Source: Azolla caroliniana
Lineage: Eukaryota; Polypodiophyta
Length of the DNA: 64,000 nucleotides
Direction of reading: 5' to 3'
NCBI GenBank assembly: GCA_043228905.1
Contig: JBHGNT010000009.1
Location: 15,996,001 to 16,060,000, forward strand
The notes under the pieces were generated by a model. It saw nothing but the letters and a program-made list of their open reading frames with translations, ran no database searches and had not been told where the DNA came from. Within the stretch, counting starts at the first letter, position 1; every line of letters starts with the position of its first letter. Shown here in pieces: positions 46,601 to 57,231 of the stretch. A program made the translations under genes and the position numbers.

Positions 46601-49600
46601 GGGTCTCCTAGACCTGTTTGAAGCTGGTGGGGAAACAAAATGGCTCTCATGGGCACTTGAGCTCCAACAAGTTCAGGTAGATTATTGCTATTAATAGATA
46701 TGATAAATATAGGAAAATGTAGTTGTTTGTAGGCAGGATTTGTTCTGGATACAATTATTGTCGACTGTTGCTTGCATATTATAGATTGGTTTTCTGTTTG
46801 CTTTTATAGTTAACATGATCAATGACACATATTTTACAAGCAAGATTGGATTGATAATGGAGAAATTACCAAAATATGCGTATATGCATTAGAATTATGC
46901 TTCCTCAAGCATCAGTTGGCATGGTTAGCCCCCAAGTCTCACAACAACTTTCCATGGTTTTGAAAGATTTCAAACAGGGTTCCATTTAGGGATCGGCAAC
47001 AGCTCGGCTCAAGCCTAAACCGTTTGGCTTAGCCGGCTTAAAGTGGCTTAGCGGCGTGGCTCGGTTTAGGCTTGAACTTGCCTTAACGGTTTGAGCTCGG
47101 CTTGGCTTGAGCCTCGCCAAAACGGCTCAAGCCGGCTAAGCCGTTCAGAAACTTGAGAGAGAGAGGGGGGGAGAGAGAAAGAGAGAGAGGGAGGGAGACA
47201 ACAAACAAGGGGAAAGAGAGAGAGAGAGGTTTCCAAGCCGTTTACCAAACCGGTTCACAAACCGTTTTAGGCTAAACTGGTTTGTGAACCGGTTCGGTTC
47301 AGGTTTGAGATCCCCAAAACGGTTTAGGCTTAGCCGGTTTGTCTTGGATCAGGCCAAACCGGCTAAGCCTAAACCGAACCGTTGCCGATCCCTAGTTCCA
47401 TTCAAGATGGATAAGTCGTTAAAAGTGAAAAAAACACATTCAATATGGGGTGAGAATGCCCTTAATTAATCAATAACATGGGCGATGGGGTTGTATTCCA
47501 TATGGACATGGCCAATGTGCATGAGATTGCCATTGGCTGATCTAATGTAACCCATGCAAATGTTGTGGTTCTGGAACCAATTTGAATGTTGTGGTCAAGG
47601 CCATACTTGTGTGGCACTTATTTGAGTTTGTAGAATGCTCCATGAACGTTCCAATCCAGGTCCATGATCATTTCAATACGACTCATTTTACCTGCTTCAG
47701 GACATATGCTACCTCCCATTTTATAGAGCTATAGCTGGCCTGTGACGAGGTGCCCATGTGTTTTGTTTTGGATGACTGTTTCTGTTTTTTGGTTTCTGGT
47801 CATAGACTGGTTATTCATTGTGGGCTTCCCTCTTGCTTGGGCACTCTTTGAATATAATATTTGATCATGTAGGTCACCAAAGCTCATGACCAACCACATT
47901 GCTTGTAAGAAAGGGCAATTAAGCATTGTTGATCACCATTCCTTTGGGTTGTTGGGTATAGATCGGTTTTCCAGACAGTTAGATATTCTTTGTGACAAAC
48001 TTTTGGCTCCCCTGTTTCTTCCAACAATGACTTGTATTGTGATATGTTATGTATTGTGGACATCATGACATCATTAACTGTAATTGGGAGTGTTAAGTGC
48101 GTGTCATCTGTCTTGAATGGGAAAAATTGTAGACAACGTACCTGCTCTAGTGTAATAGTTAAGTCATTTAGGATTTTTGAGTTAAGGGTGGTGATTATTA
48201 GCTTGCCATACACTACTCGTAGTGCTCCTTTGACTCTTCATGACAAGTCTTACCACTGGCTAGGATTCAGCTGTTGTGGTAAAGGTCCTAAATGACCCCC
48301 TTATAGTGTGTACATGTATTCTTTGTTTTTGGGCCAAATAATAAAAGGCCAAAAGTCACGTATCACACGTTCTTTATTTTTGGGCTAAGTTTAGTGTGAA
48401 CTTGGCTAGCCCTAAATGGGTCATATAAAACATAAGTTTAGAACTTTTGGATCTCACTTCAAAGGTGAGCTCCTCCAACTGCTATCCTCTTTATCTTTTT
48501 AGCCGTTGCTCTATTGTTGCACCAAAAGCACCCATACTTGGCGTCTGTACAACAAAGAAAATGTATTTAGACGTCTTCATTGTGCAACTATGGCGTTATC
48601 TTCCTTAGATGTGAAGAATCTTTTTGAGATTCGACGATTTGAGGGAACAAATTTCGACATGTGGAAGGAGAGAATGCAAGGAATTCTCTTTTTGAAGGAT
48701 TGTGATAGGGCATTGCAGGTAGAAAAACCAGACAACATGTTAGAAGATGCGTGGCTGATTTTGAACAAAAAGCCTGTTACATATATTAAGATGGTTGTTT
48801 CTGATGAGATTTTGGTAGATGTCAAAGACTGGTTATCGGCTTCCATAATATGGGCAAAGCTGAGGGCTACATATGAAAACACTACGCTTGTTAATCAATT
48901 GCATCTGATGCGAAAATATGCAGCTAGATGAGTCCTAGAGTGCAGTTGAACACTTGTCTTTGTTTACAGGTACCTTATCACAACTGTAGGACTCAGGAAT
49001 GGCTCCTTTTGATGACAAGCTCAAAGCCATTTTCTTGCTTATGACATTACCTGACTCATGGGAGATATTGGTGGTCTCATTGTCTGATAACACCAACATG
49101 ACCTTTGGTGGTGTTAGGGTTTCCATACTCAATGACGAGATTAGGAGAAAAGCAGGTGGAGAAGGTGGCAGCTCAGCCAACATGGTTAGAGGTAGAATAG
49201 ATAAGAGAAGTAACATGCACACATAAACAAAAGTAAAAGCAAGGAAAGGGGAAATAGCAGCAAAGGTAAAAGCAATGATGTAACATGCTATCAATGTGGT
49301 AGGAAAGGCCACAAGAAACTTGATTGCTGCTATTATAAAGCTGAACTTGAAAGAAGAAGAATTCTGGAGATAAGAAAAAGGACAAGATTGATGCACAAGA
49401 CAACCAAAAGGACAAAGAGAAGGTCAATTTGGCCTCTAATGTAGTCATAAAGGAGCTGTTAGATGTTGAGGACATTTTATGTGCTACTTTTTCAACTAAT
49501 GATACTTATGCATATGATGCCTGTCTAAATGTGCATCACTAAGAATGATCTTATTGATGCTTTGCTGATCGTCAATGATGTATTGGCCCAAACATGGATA

Positions 49601-52600
49601 ATTGACTTTGGTGCTTCATTTCATGTGACTTCTATCAAGGAGTGTTTCTACTTTTATTGCAGGCAGCCATGGCCATTGTATACCTTCGAAACAATCATGC
49701 ATGTTCCATTGAGGGTATTGGCACAATGCATTTTTCTACAAATGGCGCTAATGAATTGGTTTTGCTAATGTGCATTATGTACCAAGGATAAAGAAGAGCT
49801 TGCTTTCTGTGGGTCAAATGGATATGCATGGTTATAGCATTATCTTTGAGACAGGATCATGGAAAAGGACAAAAGGTTCAAGGCTGATTGTGAAAGGCAC
49901 AAAGAAGGGAACTCTTTATTTCTTACATGGAAATGCTTTATTAGGCAAGTTTATTGCTTTGGTTGAAGTTCACTCCCATATGGAGTTGTGGCATAAGAGA
50001 CTTGGCCATATAAGCCACGGTTTCACTAGGCTTTGTAATCTAAAGAAGCTTGATGTTATAAAGGTACAAAGCTTGATTTTTGTAATGAATGCCAATATTG
50101 AAAGCAAGTGAAGCGTTCCTTTTACTTTGGTGTGTCTCGTAAATCTTGTGTACTTGATCTTGTTCATTCTGATGTGTGTAGCAAATCTATGGGGGATGCT
50201 TTGTATTTTATTTCATTTGTTAGTGATTTCTCTAGAAACATTTGGGTTCAAATGCTTAAATCTAAGGATAAAGCCTATTGCTGCATTTAAGCGTTTTCAT
50301 GCATTTGTGACCACCCAAACAGGTAGAAAATTGAAATGTTTGCATACTGACAATGGTGGTGAGTATACAAGTGCTAAATTCAAGAAATTTTCTGAAATTT
50401 TGGGTATTAAGAGGGAGCTTACTATTCCATACAGCCCCTCTTCTAATTGTGTGGCCGAATGATATAATAGGACACGTTGTGAGAGGGTGAGATGCATGCT
50501 GTCCACCGCTAATCTCCCTCATGGATTTTGGGGAGAGGCACTCAAAAGTGCAGTACATGTATGCAATAGATCCCCTCACACGTCTTTAAAAGGTGACATC
50601 CCTGAAGAGGTTTGATCTGGCAAATCTGCTTCATATGATCACTTATGTGTCTTTGGTTGCGAGGCTTTTGTACATATAAGGCCTGAGCTGAGAAACACAC
50701 TTGATGCCAAGTCTATTAAGGGCCTCTTCATGGCATATGGTGAAGAAGGCGAAATGGGTTACAGGAGTTGGATACCCCAGCTCAAGAAGCTGGGATGTTG
50801 TTTTCAATGAGGCAAGGCTGCTTCAAAACGATTGTGCCTCAAAAGATGACCATAAAAGGTTAGATTTCAGCATGACCAGCTACCTGTTAGACCCAAATTT
50901 GATCCTTAGGATGCACCACAAATGGCTACAACGAGGCAAGACTGCTTCCAAACAATTGTGCCTCAAAAGATGACCATAAAAGGTTAGATTTCAGCATGAC
51001 CAGCCACCTGTTAGACCCAGTTTTGATCCTCAGGATGCACCACAAAGGACTAAAAATGTTGATGATCCAGTGGTTTTGGAGCCAGAAGATGTTGGACATC
51101 AAGATGAGGATTCTGAGGGGAATATGCAGCCAAATAATAATGTTGAAAATGGTGCTGAAAAAAATGGATAGCAGCCTAATATGGATGATTTAGACATACC
51201 ACCTGATGGACACTGATTGCCTAACAATGTGGATCATTGGGTGAGACGTTCACTCATATTAGACGAAATGTGAGTAGATTTGACCCCTCACTGCACGACA
51301 TAATGTTGACTGATGAGGAAGAACCTCTTACATATAAAGAGGCAAAAGGCATGTGAGCACAACAATAAGTGGGAGCTTGCGATGCAAGAAGAGATTAAGG
51401 CTTTGCATTCAAATAATACTTGGGACTTGGTTGAACTGCCTAAAGGAAGGAAAGCTATTCCTAACAAATGGGTATATACAAACAAGACTGTTGATGGCAA
51501 ACTGAAGTATAAAGCAAGGCTGGTTGCAAAAGGATATGCTCAAACTAAGGGCATAGAATTCTAGGAAGTGTTTTCTCTTGTGGTAAAAATGATCACTTTG
51601 CGAATGGTATTTGACATTGATGAAGAGCTTTACATGAAACAACTGGAGGGCTTTGTTATTCTTGCAAAGGAACATTTGGTATGTAAGCTCAATAGAAGCT
51701 TGTATGGGCTGAACAAGCTTCGAGACAATGGCACAAATTTTTTGATGCTTTTATGCTCAAAACATGGGTACAAAAGAAGCCATGCTGATCCTTGTTTGTA
51801 CCCTAAAAGAGATGAAAACGGCAGCCCAATCATTCTTGTACTATATGTAGATGATATGCTCATTGCTGCCAAGAAAAGTAGCACTGTTGATGTCCTTAAA
51901 AATCAGCTGAAATCGGCATTTTCAATGAATGACCTTGGGGGAGCGGAACATGTACTTGGAGTAAGAATTAGGAGACAACGGGAGCAGCATACAGGAAAAA
52001 TACATTGAAAAGGTGCTGGACAGATTCTGTATGGTTGATGCAAAGCCTCTTGGAGTGCCATTACAGCCATATGATAAACTCTCCAAGGAAGATTGTCCTA
52101 AGACAGAAGAAGCAATCAATGATACAAGGTGTACTTTATGTTTCAGCTTGTGGTTCACTTATGTATGCTATGGTTGCTACTAAACCTGATATTACCTATG
52201 TAGTGGGAGTTGTAATCCAATTCATGGCTAATTCAGGCAAGGCACATTGGAATGCAGTAAAGTCCATTATGAGGTATGTATTAGAGCTGGGGTTTTTGTG
52301 ACTTTGACATGGCAGTTGATATGGATACGCAGAAATCCACAAGTGGCTATGTATTCACACTTGCAAATGGTGCTGTATCATGTGACTTTGACATGGCAGG
52401 TGATGTCCAGCCACTAAGGCTTCCAAGGAAGTGATATGGTTAGCACGTCTGTGCAGTGAGTGTGGTTTGCTTGAAAAGGCACCTATGCTTGGTTGTGATA
52501 GCTAGAGTGCCATTTGTTTCCGGAAGTGATATGGTTAGCACGTCTTTGTAGTGAGTTCGGTTTGCTTGAAAAGGCACATATGCTTGGTTGTGATAGCCAG

Positions 52601-55600
52601 AGTGCCATCATGTTATAAAGAATGCTATGTTTCATGCACGCACAAAACGTATTGATGTGCGATATGACTTCATTTGATAAGTGATTGAGGATAACCTTAT
52701 CACATTGATAAAGGTCCACACATCACAGAACCTTGCAGATGTATGCACTAAGTTTTTACCCAAAGCACAACATCGGATATGTATACAGATGATGGGAGTT
52801 GCATAGGACGTTGTTGGATTAAAGGTCCTAAATGACCCCTTTATAGTGTGTACATGTGTATAGGCCTAACAATAAAGGCCAAAAGTCACTTATCACACAT
52901 TCTTTATTTTTGGGCCAAGTTCAGTGTGAACATGGCCAACCCTAAATGGGTCATATAAAACATAAGTTTAAAAACTTTTGGATCTCACTTCAAAGGTGAG
53001 CTCCTCCAACTACTATTCTCTCTATCTTTTTAGCCATTGCTCTACTGTTGCACCAAAAGTGCCCATACTTGGGTGACTCGTGAGTGTTCCTCAGCCGTAT
53101 TGACATAATTTCTAACCCTTTCATCAACTTGAGTAATTCTTCTATGCTTTACTCAATGGGCTTCTCGAGAATAACTTCTAGTCCAGGGTGAGCCATGTCA
53201 GGTTGTCCAATTGTACACGCTTCCCGAAGCAATAACATAACCTTTAAGGTTAGTAGTTGTAGGAGGGGGACGTTGGCTTTGTTGTCCACTTGATCAAGGG
53301 TTTGGGGGTGCTGTGAAGTGGTGGGAATTTTGTCAGCAGTGGGCTGGTGCACACAGTTGTGCTTGTTCCCTTTCCTGCATATTCCTTACTTCGGATAGCT
53401 CTGCCTGGGGATCTGGTTATGCCACATTGTTTGGATAGGGGCTCCTCTTTAGGTCTAGTTGGGATATCCTCTCCCCCGTGCTCGTCGGGTATGACATCAG
53501 TTATGTATGTGGATGTAGTAGAAGGCTGATAAGGCCAAGAATTTCTTTGTTTTCTCTTGGACTTAGTCATGTTGTAATGTCGTAATTTTTGTGCTAGGTG
53601 TTAGGCTTGGGTAACAACATACTTCTGCTTTGTTCTCCTTTTCTGGACACTCTGAGATGTGGGTCACCTCTTTATAGAACCAGGCTATGATGTCTTGGAC
53701 TTTTCGATTCTTGGAAATTGAAGGTTTGTTCTCCAGTGGGTTCGTAGTTGGCTTATATCTGTGTAAATACACTGCGCTTAGGGTAAGGATGCTTGGTTGG
53801 GCATTCGCTTACTGTATGTGGGCCATGGCAGTTATAAATGCTTTATGAGGGGTTCATGACAGCCCATATCATTCATCATGTTGATCTCCTTGGAGTGTGT
53901 ACACTGGGTACATATTACGATCTGCCTGTGCAGTGTGACAATGTTGTTCTTGCTCATATTCGTCCTGTGTTTCTTCTCTAGGGTGCTGTGACTTTCTGTC
54001 CATTCAGAGACCTGGTTACATTCTTATGACATGTGGAACTTGGCAGACAATGCGCACAATGTCTTACAAGGGGTACTAGGAAAAGCTCAGAGTTATATGA
54101 GTTTCAAGGGCATATCTATCTTTTTGGAGAGATTTGGACCTTTGTATCAAGCCATGAATTATTATCATTGGAGATGCTTGGGACTTTAACCCATGGAGGT
54201 ACTCATGGTCTATACCACACTAGGTGGCACCGTACAACATTCATCTTTAAGGAAATATAGATGATCAAGTCATCCAGCTTTGTTCTCAATGACCTCAATA
54301 GGAACTGCTTTTTGCATTATAAACGGCAATGCATCAATGATGTGCAGCATCATTATGTGCTAATGAGCACAGTTAACGAGGAAACTTACTGTCGAGGATA
54401 TTGATGTCATATTAGTATTGAGTAATATTACAACATTCCTCTCACCCAATTCGTAATATCCTGCGTTATGTATTATTTATTTCACTCTTGTTTGGGTTTT
54501 CTTCATCCTTGTCATCAACGGACAAAGTTCATTAACTTTGGACATCGCAGGTGTTTACCTTGCTTTGGAGACCTCTCCATTCTCGGTCACCCTGTGCTAA
54601 AGGTTTTTCGAAGATAAAAATTACAATATATCTGGATAGAGAATCTTACATGTATACATGATGAGATTCTTTAGTCATGTTTTAGTCTATTTCTGTTTCT
54701 ATTTATCTTTTCCTTTTGTATTTATTTCTATTTAATCTGGGTGGTTGTTCTCAAAGAAGATTTTAAGATGTAATCTCTTGTTTGGTCTTATAGGCCATTT
54801 TGGCCTCATAAACGAGGTTAATATATCTTTTTTTCTTTTTTCTTTGTTTTAGACATTTTATCATGTCTTGTGAAGACGTATATGCTTTATGACTCTATGC
54901 ATTGTGCTAATGAGCAGACTTTTACCCTTTCAACGTATTATTGAGGCAAGGGAAATATGAAGTCAATTATAAATAGGTCTCGTTTATGCAGGAGAATGCA
55001 GAATGTATTTTATACACATCCTGTTTTATGGACATGTTAGGAACACCAGCCTATGGCTTTTATGAATATCTATTTCTTCTGTGTATTTTTTTATTTCTTT
55101 ATCTCACATTTATCTTCTTTGGATTGCAGGATACCCTATTTCTGGATGCTACAGGTGGAGGGTACTACAGTACACCTGAAGGGGATTCTTCTATACTCTT
55201 TCGGGTGAAGGATGATTATGATGGAGCTGAGCCATCACCTAATTCAGTGTCCGCTATCAACCTTATTCGGTTTTCTTTGCTCGTACAGGGCGATAAGGCT
55301 CAAAAGTTGCTTAAAACTGCTGAACATCTACTGGTATATTACTACATATGTAATTTACTTGATGTATTATATTCGCATAAATGTGTAAGTGTGTGTTTTT
55401 ACTCACATAGATATACATATACACCACCAGTGAAGTGTCTGATTAAGTAGCATTTTTATTAGGATTACTTGGAGGGAGTCCATAATGATACCATGGAAGG
55501 GCTTAGTTTTCCTTTGCTTTCATTTTCTTTAATACGTCAAGAATCTGAGGGTAAATTGGTGGATGATAGGTTGAATTTGCTTATTTAATAGTTTCCTTCA

Positions 55601-56657
55601 ATTTATTGTTGCACTCTTTGTGAGGTGACTTCTCTTGCCCTCCCATTTAAAATTAAGCAAGAAACATGAAATGCATTGTTCCACACAATTATAGAATTGT
55701 GAATTGTGATGACGCACTTTGGCTTGGTGATCACTGTAAGTTCTCTTGCAGGCTGTCTTTGAGACGAGAATGAAAGAGCTACCGGTGGCCATTCCATTGA
55801 TGTGTTGTGCGGCTGATTTAATGGGTACTCATCCAAAGCGCCAAATTGTGCTGGTTGGACAGAGGGCTTCACCTAAGTTTCAAGATCTCCTCAATGCATG
55901 CCATTCATTCTATGATCCAGATAGAATTGTAAGTCATTTATTTTTGAATCAGTATGAAAGCACTGACATTGGTCTTTGCTCATGTTGATAAAAGGATGAT
56001 TTCTATGTTTTTGGAATAAAATTCCGGAGAAATAAAATCAATGTTTTCTCTACACTGTTGTAAAACCAAGAAGTACACTTCAAATCACATGTCATAAAAC
56101 CAAGAAAAATGTTGGAATACAATTCTGGTTACAAACAAATAAAGTACAGTTCAAATCAGATTTCACATCAAACAAAAAAAATACCCCTTAGAGGGTAATT
56201 ATATTTTACATTGTTCTATGGTTTCTGAAATAACTATCCATATGCATTAGCTATAAAAGAGAGAGTATTAAGCTTCTTAATATATAATATTTCAAAAGCG
56301 CTGTTAAGGCTATATGACCCAGATTTAACATTTTATACCGTTTGCAGTGCATATGTCTCCCACTCTACACTGCATATCTCTTTCCTTTATTACCGATTGA
56401 TTTGAGCAGAAATATGTGTACAGATCATTCCCGTTGATCCAAGCAACATAGAAGATGTGAAGTTCTGGCAGGTGCACAATCCATTGGTGCTTGCAATAGC
56501 TCAGGGGAGCCCTGAAGGAAGAGATCTAGCCTATATATGTCAGAACTTCACCTGCTATGCACCTGTTGACAATGTGGCTAGTCTTCAACAACTCTTACAA
56601 ACCTCTGCGACCCCAACAATTTCTAGCTTTAAATTGGGAAGTGGAATTAGACCATGA
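28247..56657 (+). CDS. DUF255/SPATA20 (YyaL)-like thioredoxin-domain protein
   Basis: Fifteen coding exons: 28247-28546, 37639-37711, 37814-37835, 39067-39145, 39243-39275, 39365-39513, 43932-44088, 44216-44456, 45136-45377, 45663-45932, 46240-46350, 46452-46676, 55130-55333, 55752-55928, 56424-56657. The CDS is 2517 nt (838 residues) with every phase matching. The N-terminus ([20 protein letters not shown], then Ser-rich) looks like an organelle transit peptide. Residues ~80-250 are the thioredoxin-fold DUF255 domain: [23 protein letters not shown], the CHWC pair at Cys130/Cys133, [31 protein letters not shown]. The rest is the glycosidase-like helical barrel of the YyaL/SPATA20 family: [99 protein letters not shown]. 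Exact biochemistry of the family is unsettled. Introns 1 (9.1 kb), 6 (4.4 kb) and 12 (8.5 kb) are full of transposons, yet the frame is intact. Confidence 0.96.
29655..30075 (+). mobile_element. LINE reverse-transcriptase fragment
   Basis: The sequence encodes [19 protein letters not shown] and, further on, [10 protein letters not shown], the fingers and YxDD-type motifs of a non-LTR reverse transcriptase. It ends in [21 protein letters not shown]. It aligns base by base with the copy at 39900-40300 but has a frameshift and deletions. It lies in intron 1 of the DUF255 gene, sense orientation, and stops at a boundary with Copia-related DNA near 30075. Confidence 0.75.
30235..30513 (-). mobile_element. 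Truncated second Copia copy: leader and gag start
   Basis: Reading leftwards on the minus strand from the LTR/PBS junction at 30513, there is CTGCTATCAGAGC (a primer-binding site, slightly mutated). A leader follows, then [20 protein letters not shown]. That peptide corresponds to [20 protein letters not shown] of the neighbouring full element (about 35224). Gag continues with [21 protein letters not shown] and then breaks off near 30235. This is the beginning of a second internal region joined to the LTR of its neighbour. Confidence 0.75.
30439..30730. repeat. 146-bp direct tandem duplication at an LTR/PBS junction
   Basis: 30439-30584 and 30585-30730 are near-identical copies, from AAACTCCTCCTTATTC to AAGATAGAGCG. 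They differ at only a few bases, such as AGACTAAGC/AGACGAAGC and CAACCTTTG/CAACCATTG. Each contains leader, primer-binding site and the terminal ~70 bases of LTR, so the junction occurs twice in a row. Confidence 0.95.
30660..31163 (-). mobile_element. Copia LTR (3' LTR of the full element, also 5' LTR of the next)
   Basis: Minus-strand start TGTTGGGATTAAAGGCTC at 31163 and end CTTCCTTACA at 30660. It matches the LTR at 35337-35751, estimated by eye at ~94% over the shared 5' half. Near its 3' end it differs, holding a CA microsatellite and AAAAGAATATACAAGATAG repeats, which makes it longer (504 against 415 bp). It is followed by a primer-binding site rather than flanking host DNA. Confidence 0.85.
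33816..33896 (+). mobile_element. LINE tail fragment inside the Copia element
   Basis: GTAGGCCCCGGCCCCATGGACCA followed by CACCCTTGTCTTCGATAAG and CATTATCTCCCGCCATTG matches the 5' part of the LINE tail. It replaces the stretch of Copia coding sequence between the GAG-pre-integrase (minus, ...NKIDFC) and the integrase (minus, ...[12 protein letters not shown]). It lacks the tail's 3' end, so it is not a normal target-primed insertion. Confidence 0.7.
34821..34851. repeat. Telomere-like insertion in Copia gag
   Basis: Four to five copies of TTTAGGG lie between ACATCTTGAA and TTCAAGATGT, which are exact inverted repeats of each other. It interrupts the gag reading frame of the antisense Copia element. 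A direct repeat TGTTCAGCGGCAA occurs twice just to its right. Confidence 0.9.
35337..35751 (-). mobile_element. Copia 5' LTR
   Basis: 415 bp. On the minus strand it begins TGTTGGGATTAAGGGCTC at 35751 and ends CTACTTCCTTACA at 35337, with the tRNA-Met primer-binding site directly after it. It pairs with the LTR at 30660-31163. A target-site duplication cannot be judged because the other outer end of the compound element is rearranged. Confidence 0.88.
36578..36975 (+). mobile_element. LINE 3' tail with internal duplication
   Basis: It starts at GGCCACGATCTCGCCATCC and continues through CATCGACAAATAAAGGTC. The block with ATCTTACATGCATCAGTG, TTTAGTCAC and TTTTAATTCTAGGTCTATTT is present twice (about 36713-36782 and 36805-36882). 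The usual end (GGCCATTTTGGCCTC) is replaced by a second TTCTCAAAGATGTAATCTC. It lies in intron 1 of the DUF255 gene. Confidence 0.75.
37814..37835 (+). other. 22-nt micro-exon carrying the first CHWC cysteine
   Basis: TTGGCTACAGCACTTGCCATTG lies between AG (37812-37813) and GT (37836). Together with the last base of the previous exon and the first of the next it spells V-G-Y-S-T-C-H-W, so it completes the S-T-C-H-W-C-H segment of the thioredoxin-like site. Without it the reading frame breaks. The upstream polypyrimidine tract is weak. Confidence 0.93.
38112..38465 (+). mobile_element. 5'-truncated LINE 3' tail
   Basis: It starts near CCATGAACCACGACC and runs through CTTGTCATCGACAAATAAA, CATTATCTCCTGCCATCG, CATTCTGGATCGACCTATGC, TTCTCAAAGACGAGACAACA and GGCCATTTTGGCCTCTTAAA, ending TTAATATATCTTTCTTTCC. 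It is in the DUF255 intron between the 22-nt exon and exon 39067-39145, sense orientation. Confidence 0.8.
39796..41726 (+). mobile_element. LINE, 5'-truncated in the reverse transcriptase
   Basis: The longest copy of the family. It begins within RT ([18 protein letters not shown]), then [30 protein letters not shown] and [12 protein letters not shown] later region has [13 protein letters not shown], and a zinc-like [18 protein letters not shown] (~41100) follows. The ORF ends [11 protein letters not shown]...RPDHPCDR near 41510 and leads into the tail that ends TTAACATATCTTTCTTTC. Several stops and shifts occur. The VKQGCPL form differs from the GDPLSP of common plant L1 elements and is closer to RTE/Jockey-like clades, but I cannot place it firmly. 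It lies in DUF255 intron 6, sense orientation. Confidence 0.85.
41740..42915 (-). mobile_element. Copia gag and PBS relic
   Basis: The minus strand carries a UBN2-type Copia gag: [20 protein letters not shown], then [20 protein letters not shown] and [11 protein letters not shown] (42318-41896). A primer-binding site AAGTGGTGTCAGAGC lies at 42915-42901. The LTR would extend rightwards from about 42916, but no partner was found. A LINE tail has been inserted within the leader (42598-42830) and another abuts the gag at 41726. It lies in DUF255 intron 6, antisense. Confidence 0.7.
42598..42830 (-). mobile_element. 5'-truncated LINE 3' tail
   Basis: Read on the minus strand it starts at AAGCTATAATATATCTAAC, passes TTGTTCTCAAAGACGAGACA and AGGCCATTTTGGCCTCTTAA, and ends AAGACGTTAATATATCTTTC. 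It is the most strongly truncated of the tails and is nested in the Copia relic. Confidence 0.78.
46987..47394. mobile_element. hAT-like fold-back MITE with 8-bp target duplication
   Basis: The terminal inverted repeats TAGGGATCGGCAAC and GTTGCCGATCCCTA are a perfect 14 bp. GTTCCATT occurs immediately outside both ends (46979-46986 and 47395-47402), the 8-bp duplication expected of hAT transposition. The interior is repeated GGCTTAGCCGGTT/AAACCGG blocks plus a GA-rich stretch (47154-47231). There is no transposase. It lies in DUF255 intron 12. Confidence 0.9.
48272..48533 (+). mobile_element. 5' LTR of Copia element in intron 12
   Basis: It starts TGTTGTGGTAAAGGTCC and ends near GCACCCA. It holds CCTAAATGGGTCATATAAAA, a likely TATA region, and matches the 3' LTR at 52812-53065 closely, with small gaps. 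It is followed by CTTGGCGTCTGTAC, a primer-binding site unlike the TATCAGAGC type of the other Copia copies. The exact right end is uncertain by a few bases. Confidence 0.8.
48534..52811 (+). mobile_element. Copia internal region, defective, in DUF255 intron 12
   Basis: Gag starts at 48590 ([20 protein letters not shown]) with [18 protein letters not shown], followed by a CCHC knuckle [18 protein letters not shown] (~49290). Then come GAG-pre-integrase [11 protein letters not shown] (~49985), integrase [10 protein letters not shown] with FVSDFSRN and [12 protein letters not shown] (~50165-50380), [22 protein letters not shown] (~51470), [10 protein letters not shown] (~51845) and RNase H fragments (~52150-52760). 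Stops such as GKFIAL...VC breaks, duplicated blocks at 50870-51000 and at 52300-52600, and frameshifts disable it. It is sense to the host gene. Confidence 0.85.
52812..53065 (+). mobile_element. 3' LTR of Copia element in intron 12
   Basis: Begins TGTTGGATTAAAGGTCC and ends near GTGCCCA. It matches the 5' LTR at 48272 over its whole length, with a gap in the TGTGTATAGGCC region. No matching target duplication was found outside the pair. Confidence 0.82.
53066..54514. other. Intron 12 sequence of unknown origin
   Basis: The region is richer in GC than its surroundings. A minus-strand open stretch at 53250-53570 ([14 protein letters not shown] and [20 protein letters not shown]) looks like a retroelement gag-like linker but carries no diagnostic motif. 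I leave it unassigned. Confidence 0.3.
54515..54832 (+). mobile_element. 5'-truncated LINE 3' tail
   Basis: It starts CTTGTCATCAACGGACAAAG and continues through GACCTCTCCATTCTCGGTC, TAGAGAATCTTACATG, GTTGTTCTCAAAGAAG and AGGCCATTTTGGCCTCATAA, ending TTAATATATCTTTTTTTC. It lies just before exon 55130 of the DUF255 gene. Confidence 0.78.
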
Positions 56658-57231
56658 AGCGAACTATGATAACCTGGTTCCAGCCTGTCTTTTTATTGTA
56701 CATAAAAGTGCACATTGAAATATGTAAGTGACGTTTTCTTCTCTTAACTGGAATTGAATTACTGCTTGCCACAACTGGCAGAGTTGAACTTGTGATCCCT
56801 TTGTGCTAAAAATGAAAATCATCATAAGTATATTGATGTTTTCATGTGAGTAATTTGTAACATGTACAACAAACATGTGGTTTTCACGACTGTTTTCCTT
56901 TAGATGGGGACATAGATGGTGTGTGGCTGGGTTATAGACGGACATGTCTATGGCTATGTTGGATGTAAAGCGCTGAACTCAAATGGAAGGATTGCAGCAA
57001 TTTGATTCAAAATCTTAACTTGTTTGTGTTGGCGTCAAGTCCATGTTGGCCTTTAGTCGAAAGAACTGTAGTATATTGAATGCGTTTGGGTGCCAATTAG
57101 GGTTTTTCTATGGTCACCAATAGTTAATCTCATAATGCCAATATAGTGATTGCTAGTCTGTTTCAGACAACAGCAAATAAGTATAATTTAAATGTTTAAT
57201 GGATGTCCAAATGTATTACCAACCCTTGAAT

